The notes under the pieces were generated by a model. That model worked only from the letters and a program-made list of their open reading frames with translations, searched no databases and had not been told where the DNA came from. Shown here piece after piece: positions 1-5,701 of a stretch of DNA of 7,739 bases; the stretch's first letter is position 1, and every line of letters begins with the position of its first letter. Source of the stretch: Promethearchaeota archaeon (GTDB lineage: Archaea > Asgardarchaeota > Lokiarchaeia > Sigynarchaeales > SOKP01); contig JAHLWJ010000206.1 of the NCBI GenBank assembly GCA_019057975.1, positions 1 to 7,739 on the forward strand, in the 5' to 3' direction. The translations under genes and the position numbers were made by a program.

Positions 1-48
1 TGACTAAAATTTCAAAAAACAGATTTCGTTATCTTTTAATTAATAATC

Positions 49-55
49 TTTTTTT
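49..55 (+). terminator. Oligo-T stop ahead of the FrhB-like gene
   Basis: A run of seven T lies in a T-rich stretch with no gene. Archaeal RNA polymerase commonly terminates at such runs. It may end an upstream plus-strand gene lying outside the window. No hairpin is evident. Confidence 0.3.
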
Positions 56-90
56 GTAAAAATCCATTCTATCTTAATTAGCCTATTATC

Positions 91-99
91 TATAAATTA
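91..99 (+). promoter_or_regulatory. TATA box of the FrhB-like gene
   Basis: The sequence TATAAATTA sits about 31-39 bases before the ATG at 130. The usual 25-base TATA-to-start distance puts the transcript start near 118-122, leaving a leader of about ten bases. That leader has no convincing Shine-Dalgarno site, so the mRNA is probably short-leadered. Confidence 0.45.
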
Positions 100-129
100 A
101 ATAAAATATACAGATGACTGGAAAATAAA

Positions 130-1620
130 ATGACAGAAAATAATACAGAAAAAGCTGAAACTCAATATGATTATTCCTTCGAGTATATCCAGAAGAAGCT
201 TGAAGGGAAAAAAGACAGCTTCGGAATGCTCATGAAAGAGATCGTTCGTACGGGTGTTTGTACCGAATGCGGAACTTGTGCTGCTGTTTGTCCAGTTTTG
301 GAATGGGATCATATAGCAGGACAACCAAAACTTATAGGCAAATGTACTGGTTGCGGAATATGTTATAATCAATGTCCTCGAACTATTACTGACCCACATA
401 TATTAATGGGAGAGTTTAGAACAGGATATGTCGCAAATACGAACATTCCAGAAGTAATTGGGGGCCAGGATGGAGGAACAGTGACAAGTATACTTTGCTA
501 TTTATTTGATGAGCATTTAATTGATGCTGCGGTCGTAACAATGAAGGATCCTAGTAAACCGTGGCATCCGGTTGCTCAGATCATTACAAGTAAAGAAGAT
601 GCCATTAAATCTTCAGGATCTATTTATAGTCACTCCCAAACAGTTGAGGCGCTAATGGATTCTATTCGAGAGGATTTTAGATCAATAGCATTCGTAGGCA
701 CCCCATGTAATATAGATGCTGTGAAAAAAATGTTCGATAGCCCTACTGGAATGTTGAAATATTTCATGCGTGCTCATGTCCTTTCCATAGGACTTTTCTG
801 TATGGATTCCTTTGCTCCAGAAGCCCTTTATCCATTTTTCGAAAAAGGTGGCATTGATTTATCAAAAATACAAAAAATGGATATTAACAAAGGTAAATTT
901 CATTTATATTATGATCCACAAGCAGAACCCGTGAAATCGTATACAATCAAACAATTGAATAAGTTTAAATCCTCCAGTTGTAATTTCTGTACAGATCTTA
1001 CAGCTGAAAATGCAGATATATCAGTTGGATCAGTAGGAAGTGGAGCAAATAAAAATACCGTGTTTGCCCGAACTGGAATTGGCACAGAAATTATAGAAGA
1101 CGCTGCGGAGAAAGGATACTTAAAAATAGAACCATTCAATGCAATTAATCTGAATGCTGTATTATTCTTAGCTAAGCTTAAAAAAGTTGCTCAATATAAC
1201 ATTCAAAAAAGAAAGGTCTTTATAGTGAGAGACCTGGCTGAGAAAGAAGAAGCAAGAATCGAAACTAAACCAGAAGCAGAACAAATATCTGTTAAACCTC
1301 CGCTTGGAACAAGAAAATTCCTCAGAGCTTCAAAGACTTTAAATGAAGAAACCCAGATATTAACTCTCGCTCTAACAAATACAATAGGTTATGTATTAGA
1401 AGATCTTAAAATACGTGTTGTTACTGTCGAGGAACTCTTTGAGAAAAGACCTTGGATTACAACTATTAAGGAATTTTTTCCATTCGAAACAATTGAAATA
1501 GGATACCCTTTAGAAATAAGGGAAGGTGAACCAATCGTAGCAAATATATTAGTGGAAGCATCAACTGAAACTTTTGGCAAGATTTTTTCCAGAACTTTTA
1601 AACTCGCACCAAAAGAATAA
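130..1620 (+). CDS. FrhB-family F420/ferredoxin-linked iron-sulfur flavoprotein with extra C-terminal beta domain
   Basis: A 496-residue cytoplasmic redox protein of the FrhB/FdhB (F420 hydrogenase or dehydrogenase beta subunit) family. In characterised relatives this fold binds FAD and moves electrons between F420 and iron-sulfur clusters. The N-terminus has a two-cluster ferredoxin module: C44, C47, C50, C54 and C72, C75, C78, C82, each set followed by Pro. The FrhB N-domain follows, from the GGQDGG motif near residue 112, and then the FrhB C-domain. Core cysteines C193 (GTPC), C224 (GLFC), C284 and C287 (CNFC) are kept and fit a further cluster. After a charged linker (about 368-392) there is a domain at about 395-496 that is not part of classical FrhB; its alternating hydrophobic pattern suggests an Ig-like beta sandwich. 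No hydrogenase, formate dehydrogenase or HdrA gene is adjacent, so the electron partner is unknown. The ATG is preceded by a well-placed TATA box. Family is firm; substrate is not. Confidence 0.9.
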   Translation: MTENNTEKAETQYDYSFEYIQKKLEGKKDSFGMLMKEIVRTGVCTECGTCAAVCPVLEWDHIAGQPKLIGKCTGCGICYNQCPRTITDPHILMGEFRTGYVANTNIPEVIGGQDGGTVTSILCYLFDEHLIDAAVVTMKDPSKPWHPVAQIITSKEDAIKSSGSIYSHSQTVEALMDSIREDFRSIAFVGTPCNIDAVKKMFDSPTGMLKYFMRAHVLSIGLFCMDSFAPEALYPFFEKGGIDLSKIQKMDINKGKFHLYYDPQAEPVKSYTIKQLNKFKSSSCNFCTDLTAENADISVGSVGSGANKNTVFARTGIGTEIIEDAAEKGYLKIEPFNAINLNAVLFLAKLKKVAQYNIQKRKVFIVRDLAEKEEARIETKPEAEQISVKPPLGTRKFLRASKTLNEETQILTLALTNTIGYVLEDLKIRVVTVEELFEKRPWITTIKEFFPFETIEIGYPLEIREGEPIVANILVEASTETFGKIFSRTFKLAPKE

Positions 1621-1660
1621 AAAACTAAATAAAATTTTATTAGAAAAGCTTAATGAAAAT

Positions 1661-1671
1661 AATTATAAAAA
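1661..1671 (+). promoter_or_regulatory. Candidate TATA box of the Rag-like gene
   Basis: AATTATAAAAA lies in the 89-base gap after the FrhB-like gene. It would start transcription near 1690, just ahead of the GGTGA site at 1699. It suggests the GTPase has its own promoter, though A/T-richness makes chance matches common. Confidence 0.35.
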
Positions 1672-1698
1672 TAAAAATTAAAAACAGAAAAGAAAAAA

Positions 1699-1703
1699 GG
1701 TGA
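1699..1703 (+). promoter_or_regulatory. Shine-Dalgarno GGTGA that decides the Rag-like start
   Basis: GGTGA matches the archaeal anti-Shine-Dalgarno core. It ends six bases before the in-frame ATT at 1710. An ATG at 1705 lies only one base after it, but in that frame the next codon is TAA. The site therefore supports initiation just here, well upstream of the first in-frame TTG at 1803. Confidence 0.65.
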
Positions 1704-1709
1704 AATGTA

Positions 1710-2618
1710 ATTAAGATTGCTTTAATTGGCCTTTCTGGCTCCGGTAAGACATCTGTTTACTCCGTTGCGTTTGCCGCGAAATCTCCAGAAGACACAAAAG
1801 GTTTGAGCCCAACTATATTATATGAAACTCGAAGGCATCCATTCCTTGGATTACAAGTTGGAATCTTTGATTTTGGGGGGCAGGAGGAATTCAGGAAAGA
1901 ATATATGGAAAAACCTGAGATCTTTCGAGGAACAGACGTTCTCATTCCGATCGTTGATTTACATGAGCCTAATACTTTCGAAGAAGCAAAACAATATTTC
2001 ATTGATTTACTGGATCTCTACCGAAAAAATAATGAAAAACCCAAAATTTTCTTATTTCTCCACAAATATGATGTCGAGGATTACCAGAAGGAGCTTCTTG
2101 ATACTAACGTAAGAAAATCAAAAGAAATCTTCTTAGATATATTTAAGGACTACGATTTTGATTTTATACTTACAAGCATCTATGAACAGGATAAATTAGC
2201 AAAAGTATTTCGAGATATTTTAATATCACAATATGCTGAATTAAAGGATCATGTAGAAAAAGCAGAGAAACAACTTGATGATATTAAAGCTAAAGTAATT
2301 ATCGCGGATATTTCTGGGAATGTTATTGTTCATAATGTTCAGGGAGTAAGCAGTGGTTTAACATTAAGAGGAGACTTAAGAGATTTTATTAATGCATGCA
2401 ATACCGTGAGAGAAAACATTTTTATGTCAGATTCCGCAAAGTTTGGTGGTCGAGATGCTGATGGTAAAGAAATTGAACTCCATATATTTAAATACATCAT
2501 ATCAGTACTGGTAATGAAATCTGGAGATTTAGACAGAGATTCTCAAGATAAACTGAACATGCTACTTAATGATATGAAACTATTCGCTGATTTGATTATT
2601 TCAGCTCATACAGATTAA
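1710..2618 (+). CDS. Rag/Gtr-like GTPase with C-terminal roadblock domain
   Basis: About 302 residues counted from the ATT at 1710. Eukaryotic Rag/Gtr GTPases form dimers that signal nutrient state at membranes; the role in Asgard archaea is not established. The GTPase domain has a P-loop GLSGSGKT (7-14), switch-I Thr35, DFGGQ (54-58), the Rag-type HKYD (118-121) in place of NKxD, and TSIYE (155-159), like the TSIWD of RagA. From about 195 to the end a beta-rich and helical region (VIIADISGNVIV, then KYIISVLVMKSGD and a long helix) fits the roadblock dimerisation domain. No transmembrane segment or lipidation motif is seen. Between the in-frame stop TGA at 1701 and the P-loop there is no ATG, GTG or TTG; the first is TTG 1803, which would delete the P-loop. 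Either ATT is used, six bases after GGTGA, or one base has been lost after the ATG at 1705. Family assignment is strong; the start is uncertain. Confidence 0.9.
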   Translation: MKIALIGLSGSGKTSVYSVAFAAKSPEDTKGLSPTILYETRRHPFLGLQVGIFDFGGQEEFRKEYMEKPEIFRGTDVLIPIVDLHEPNTFEEAKQYFIDLLDLYRKNNEKPKIFLFLHKYDVEDYQKELLDTNVRKSKEIFLDIFKDYDFDFILTSIYEQDKLAKVFRDILISQYAELKDHVEKAEKQLDDIKAKVIIADISGNVIVHNVQGVSSGLTLRGDLRDFINACNTVRENIFMSDSAKFGGRDADGKEIELHIFKYIISVLVMKSGDLDRDSQDKLNMLLNDMKLFADLIISAHTD

Positions 2619-2639
2619 GATAATATTAATAAACAAAAG

Positions 2640-2673
2640 TATTTTTTACTCTTTTCTATTTTTTTAGATTTTT
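2640..2673 (+). terminator. T-rich transcription stop after the Rag-like gene
   Basis: Four T runs of 4-7 bases follow each other within 34 bases, starting about 20 bases after the stop codon. This is the usual form of an intrinsic archaeal terminator and separates the GTPase from the tag gene. Confidence 0.5.
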
Positions 2674-2709
2674 CAAGACAACCTCAATTTATTGAAGATA
2701 GCGATTATT

Positions 2710-3303
2710 ATGGTGAAAAGGTGTAATTGGGCAAATTATAATGATCTGATGAAAGAGTATCATGATAAAGAATGGGGTGCACCTATTTATGATGATCAAC
2801 TTCTTTTTGAGTTCCTAATATTAGAAGGTGCTCAAGCAGGTTTAAGTTGGAATACAATTCTGCAAAAGCGTGAAAATTTTAGAAAGGCGTTTGATAATTT
2901 TGATTATCATAAAATAGCGAGATATGGTGAGAAAAAGGTAGAAGAATTACTTAATGATACCGGTATTATAAGAAATAAACTCAAAATCAGAGCTGCGATT
3001 GCTAATGCTAACGCTTTGTTGAAAGTTCAAAATGAGTTTGGTTCTTTCAGTAATTATGTATGGAAATTTGTAAATGATAAACCAATAATTAATCAATTCA
3101 AAGCTTTAGAAGAATTACCCGCAAAAACTAAGCAATCAGAGTTAATTAGTAAGGATTTAAAGAAGCGAGGGTTCAAATTTGTTGGTCCAACAATCATTTA
3201 TAGTTTTATGCAGGCTGTAGGAATGACAAATGACCATACTACTGATTGTTTTAGATATGGAGAAGTAAACCAGACTATAAAAAATAGCGTTAATATCAAG
3301 TAG
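2710..3303 (+). CDS. tag: DNA-3-methyladenine glycosylase I
   Basis: A 197-residue base-excision-repair enzyme that removes 3-methyladenine from alkylated DNA, leaving an abasic site. It follows E. coli Tag almost end to end, with numbering shifted by one. The zinc ligands C5, H18, H176 and C180 are all present. So are base-pocket residues Y17, E39 (in LEGAQAGLSW) and W47, and the GFKFVGPT and YSFMQA motifs. ATG 2710 is chosen because it gives MVKRCNW, matching the MERCGW start of E. coli Tag; TTG 2692 would add six residues with no counterpart. There is no clear Shine-Dalgarno site, so the mRNA may be leaderless. T-rich stops flank it on both sides, so it is probably transcribed alone. Tag is mainly bacterial, so ancient transfer is possible, but its A+T content does not stand out from its neighbours. 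Activity is inferred from conserved residues. Confidence 0.97.
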   Translation: MVKRCNWANYNDLMKEYHDKEWGAPIYDDQLLFEFLILEGAQAGLSWNTILQKRENFRKAFDNFDYHKIARYGEKKVEELLNDTGIIRNKLKIRAAIANANALLKVQNEFGSFSNYVWKFVNDKPIINQFKALEELPAKTKQSELISKDLKKRGFKFVGPTIIYSFMQAVGMTNDHTTDCFRYGEVNQTIKNSVNIK

Positions 3304-3308
3304 TCTCA

Positions 3309-3328
3309 TTTTTTACTGACGTCTTTTT
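3309..3328 (+). terminator. T-run stop after tag
   Basis: A run of six T and one of five T lie within 25 bases of the tag stop codon. This is consistent with oligo-T termination. Confidence 0.4.
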
Positions 3329-3372
3329 AAAAAATGCAATAAATGAAGTTTATTGAGAATTTAATAAGAAAG

Positions 3373-3382
3373 TTTTTATTTA
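3373..3382 (+). promoter_or_regulatory. Candidate TATA box of the zinc-ribbon gene
   Basis: TTTTTATTTA lies about 27-36 bases before the ATG at 3409. An AGTGA sequence at 3400-3404, four bases before the ATG, could act as a weak Shine-Dalgarno site. Confidence 0.3.
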
Positions 3383-3408
3383 TCTTAAATAGATTGTAAA
3401 GTGATTAT

Positions 3409-3600
3409 ATGAGATGCGAGGGCTGCCTCAAGCAAGAGAATTTATTTATGTGTTTTTTTACTAATAGAAGTAAGGAAGTTTATTACTGTGCTAAGTGTTT
3501 GGGTAAGTTATTAATAGAAAATCCGTATCCAATTTATAACATGAGTAAACTTCAGTATACTTGGAAAAAAACTGAAGCTCCTAAAAAAGAACCAAACTAA
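3409..3600 (+). CDS. Small CxxC/CxxC zinc-ribbon-like protein
   Basis: A 63-residue basic protein that I do not recognise as a named family. It carries C3-x2-C6 and C27-x2-C30, with a spacing of 20 residues that fits a single zinc-ribbon or treble-clef site. The segment between is short and hydrophobic-aromatic (LFMCFFTN) and includes an unpaired C15. The tail after residue 45 is lysine-rich and probably disordered (KKTEAPKKEPN). It stands alone, with a T-run before and after. An AGTGA site, a TATA-like element and the paired CxxC motifs support a real gene. Such ribbons can bind nucleic acid or protein partners, and nothing here decides between these. Confidence 0.6.
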   Translation: MRCEGCLKQENLFMCFFTNRSKEVYYCAKCLGKLLIENPYPIYNMSKLQYTWKKTEAPKKEPN

Positions 3601-3622
3601 ATTTAACTTTTCTCAAGTTATG

Positions 3623-3629
3623 TTTTTTT
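3623..3629 (+). terminator. T7 stop after the zinc-ribbon gene
   Basis: Seven consecutive T lie about 23 bases past the stop codon, at the start of a 171-base gap that otherwise holds only A/T-rich promoter-like sequence. Confidence 0.4.
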
Positions 3630-3739
3630 AAATTAGCCTGTGTCTAAAATCTTAAATAAAAAAAGGATTTACCTATATCGTCAATTCTTAACAATTGATA
3701 ATAAAAAGTTTTTATTAAAATCTATCTTTTTATAAAATT

Positions 3740-3749
3740 AATATAAAAA
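3740..3749 (+). promoter_or_regulatory. TATA box of the arrestin-like gene
   Basis: AATATAAAAA lies 23-32 bases before the TTG at 3772, which places the transcript start at or next to that codon. A second match, TTTTATAAAA at 3728-3737, would give a leader of about 15 bases. No Shine-Dalgarno site precedes the TTG. Confidence 0.45.
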
Positions 3750-3771
3750 ATTACAAAGAATCTTTTTAGAC

Positions 3772-4986
3772 TTGGTAAAATTACAGTTAACTGATTTAAA
3801 TAAGGGGTCTGTATTCATTGGGGATAAATTAAATATCAAAACTCAATTCAAATTCGAAGAAGATACTGATATTTTATGGAGTGGCATTAGATTAATTACA
3901 AATCCTCCTTGTCTAAAAGAAGTGCAAGTCTCAAAAGAAGAGATTTTTTCAAAAGGATGCTTTGAAGCAGGAGAGTATATTAGAGAGAAATCTATTCTAA
4001 TAAAAACTAATATTGTACCCACAATTAAAAACAGAAACTTAAATTATTACTTAAAATTGATCCTAAGACAACCTAATCCTCTTAATCCTGAAGATGATTT
4101 AGTTATTAATAAATCTCATGATATAGAGATAAAAGCAAAAGATTCCGGTTTCCAAGCAAAAATTCCAAAACCAATCTCTTTTTCAATCTCAGGATTAAAT
4201 ATTTTACTAAGTAAGGATGTATTTAAACCTGGAGAAACGATTAAAATCAACTTTTCTTCAGAAGAACTAAGAGAACTCGAAGTAAGGTTATTGCAAGATG
4301 CAAATGTTGTTTGTCATTGCGAGGCGTATGGGCAAACTTGTAGTAAAGTAGATGAATTACCCCCCGCTATCGCAGGGGATGTTCGAACTACAAATTTGGA
4401 AAAAGATTTTCTATTACTTAAAGTTCCCGAGATTGCTGAACCATCCTATAAATTTATTTATTCCCCATCTGAAAAAGAACAATTTGGCTTTAGATACGGA
4501 GCTTATACACAATGGAGTTTATTATTCATTGGAAAAAGGAAACCTGAATATGGTATAGAACCGATTAGATTTGAAGTCCCTATATCTATAGCATCAACAC
4601 CCTTAGTTGAAGTGAAGGTAGGAGTGGATTTATTTACGGGAGAAACTTCTGAAGCATCATCTTTGTTTGATGGGATCTCGTCAAAGTTTCAAAAAACCTA
4701 TAAGGTTATTTCAATTGATTCTGACATCGATAAATATGAATTAAAGATTAAAAATATCTCTAAAGAGGATCTCCATGGAGTTACGGTTAAAGTTTTAGGA
4801 TTGCAAGAGGGTTTATTTGAAACATCACCGAGTTTAACTGGATTTAATACTTGGCATAAGGGCGAAGAGAAAGTAATTATTTATGAGATTAAGCAAGATA
4901 TTTCTGCGCTTATTTCAATAATAGAAGACAATACCCAACAGAGTATTAGGATTCAATCGCCCGTATCAACTACAAGCTTTTTCTAA
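3772..4986 (+). CDS. Arrestin/Vps26-like three-domain beta protein
   Basis: A 404-residue soluble protein, nearly all beta strands, with no signal peptide or membrane helix. Residues 1-125 look like an arrestin N-lobe: VFIGDKLNIKTQF, then a hydrophobic strand with GI, then a polar segment and NYYLKLIL. Residues 134-275 repeat the pattern with the arrestin-like FKPGETIKINF and end in FEVPISI. A third beta domain covers about 279-404 and is extra to the two-lobe arrestin fold. A loop in the second lobe carries C181, H182, C183 and C190, a possible metal site or disulfide. Arrestin-fold proteins are adaptors for receptors and membrane traffic (arrestins, Vps26) and include prokaryotic Spo0M; a scaffold role here is inference. 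The TTG start is supported by a TATA box at leaderless distance. It converges on the MglA-like GTPase. The fold call rests on pattern, not on a search, and another Ig-like fold is possible. Confidence 0.72.
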   Translation: MVKLQLTDLNKGSVFIGDKLNIKTQFKFEEDTDILWSGIRLITNPPCLKEVQVSKEEIFSKGCFEAGEYIREKSILIKTNIVPTIKNRNLNYYLKLILRQPNPLNPEDDLVINKSHDIEIKAKDSGFQAKIPKPISFSISGLNILLSKDVFKPGETIKINFSSEELRELEVRLLQDANVVCHCEAYGQTCSKVDELPPAIAGDVRTTNLEKDFLLLKVPEIAEPSYKFIYSPSEKEQFGFRYGAYTQWSLLFIGKRKPEYGIEPIRFEVPISIASTPLVEVKVGVDLFTGETSEASSLFDGISSKFQKTYKVISIDSDIDKYELKIKNISKEDLHGVTVKVLGLQEGLFETSPSLTGFNTWHKGEEKVIIYEIKQDISALISIIEDNTQQSIRIQSPVSTTSFF

Positions 4987-4999
4987 AAACATTATTAGT

Positions 5000-5030
5000 A
5001 TAAATTAATTTATTGCTGAGATTAATTTAT
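5000..5030. repeat. Inverted repeat between the convergent arrestin-like and MglA-like genes
   Basis: ATAAATTAAT at 5000-5009 is the exact reverse complement of ATTAATTTAT at 5021-5030, with an 11-base loop. It begins 14 bases after the arrestin-like stop codon and overlaps the last codons of the MglA-like gene. It may act as a two-way stop or mRNA end. The stem is only A/T, so it is weak and may be chance. Confidence 0.35.
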
Positions 5031-5598
5031 GATCATAATATTTTTTCAGGATTAACCTTAGAATATCTTCGAAGCATTCTAAAACCCCTTCTCCGCTTAT
5101 AGCAATAGTATACTTTGAATCTATATTTTTATATTTATGATAATCAATCTGTTTTAAGAATCTTGTTGAAGGAAATTTATTTGGCAAATCTTGTTTATTA
5201 AAAGCAACTAAAATTGGAATATCATCAAGTGAATCACCAAAGTAAGAGATTAATTCCCTCCATGAAATCAAATTTCGTTCATAAACTTCTCTTTGTGAGT
5301 CGAGAACAAATATAATACCATCTACAGCTTTTAAGGTAATTGGCCTAGTTATTAAATAGAAATTTTGACCTGTAGTAGTATAAACGCTAATTTTAAGAAT
5401 CCAATCTTGATTTTGAAAGGAAACGACACCATAATCAAAAAATAGAGTCCGATTTACTGTACTTTCAATACTAAGAATTTTTTCTTCTTTCCCAAAATGA
5501 GAAAATAACGTTTTAATTGATGTAGTCTTTCCTGATAACGCCGGTCCAAAATAAACTATTTTAATGCTTATTGTCTTATCAACATGATCTATAATCAA
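5005..5598 (-). CDS. MglA-type small Ras-like GTPase
   Basis: A 197-residue cytoplasmic small GTPase. Bacterial MglA acts as a GTP-dependent polarity and motility switch; archaeal roles are unknown. It has the P-loop GPALSGKTT (18-26; GPGLCGKTT in many MglA proteins), RTLFFDY (50-56) matching the MglA RTLFFDF block, YTTTGQ (73-78) where most Ras proteins have DxxGQ, KAVDGIIFVLDSQ (90-102), NKQDLP (134-139) and SGEGV as the G5 loop. Thr74 at the usual Asp position is normal for MglA (YTVPGQ) and separates it from Arf, Rab and Ras. There is no cysteine at all, hence no prenylation, and no membrane helix. The start is TTG; no ATG or GTG lies between it and the upstream in-frame stop, and no Shine-Dalgarno site is seen. 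It lies 103 bases downstream of the histidine kinase on the same strand. No roadblock (MglB-like) partner gene is adjacent. Confidence 0.9.
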   Translation of the reverse strand: MIIDHVDKTISIKIVYFGPALSGKTTSIKTLFSHFGKEEKILSIESTVNRTLFFDYGVVSFQNQDWILKISVYTTTGQNFYLITRPITLKAVDGIIFVLDSQREVYERNLISWRELISYFGDSLDDIPILVAFNKQDLPNKFPSTRFLKQIDYHKYKNIDSKYTIAISGEGVLECFEDILRLILKKYYDHKLISAIN

Positions 5599-5640
5599 AT
5601 AAAAAACAACTTGTTCTTTTTTTGATCGTTAATTCTAAAA

Positions 5641-5652
5641 TAGATTTAAAAA
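5641..5652 (-). promoter_or_regulatory. Candidate TATA box of the MglA-like gene
   Basis: On the minus strand this reads TTTTTTAAATCTA, about 45-55 bases ahead of the TTG start. It would begin transcription near 5620 and leave a leader of about 20 bases. It lies in the 103-base gap after the histidine kinase and suggests separate expression. T runs in the same stretch could instead stop the kinase transcript. Confidence 0.3.
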
Positions 5653-5701
5653 AACCAATAATTTTTATCAGATTTTAGATATGAAAAGGAAAAAATTGAT
5701 C

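Noticed and set aside
97..399. Open frame of 100 codons on the minus strand
   Set aside because: It lies antisense to the ferredoxin module of the FrhB-like gene, whose eight cysteines are clearly coding, and has no recognisable protein features.
909..1139. Minus-strand open frame antisense to FrhB
   Set aside because: It covers the conserved FrhB C-domain on the other strand and shows no features of its own. The same applies to the frame at 1389-1580.
1757..2002. Minus-strand open frame of 81 codons
   Set aside because: It is antisense to the conserved Rag GTPase core, with no motif or start signal.
1822..2112. Second plus-strand open frame inside the Rag-like gene
   Set aside because: It is a shifted-frame shadow of the GTPase domain, whose switch and HKYD motifs are read in the other frame.
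1803..2618. Start of the Rag-like GTPase at TTG 1803
   Set aside because: It would remove the P-loop encoded in the same frame at 1728-1751, which is intact and matches the family.
2692..2709. TTG 2692 as the start of tag
   Set aside because: It adds six hydrophobic residues absent from Tag, while ATG 2710 reproduces the usual MxxRCxW start.
4352..4558. Plus-strand open frame of 68 codons inside the arrestin-like gene
   Set aside because: It is an out-of-frame shadow, and the arrestin-like frame is continuous through it.
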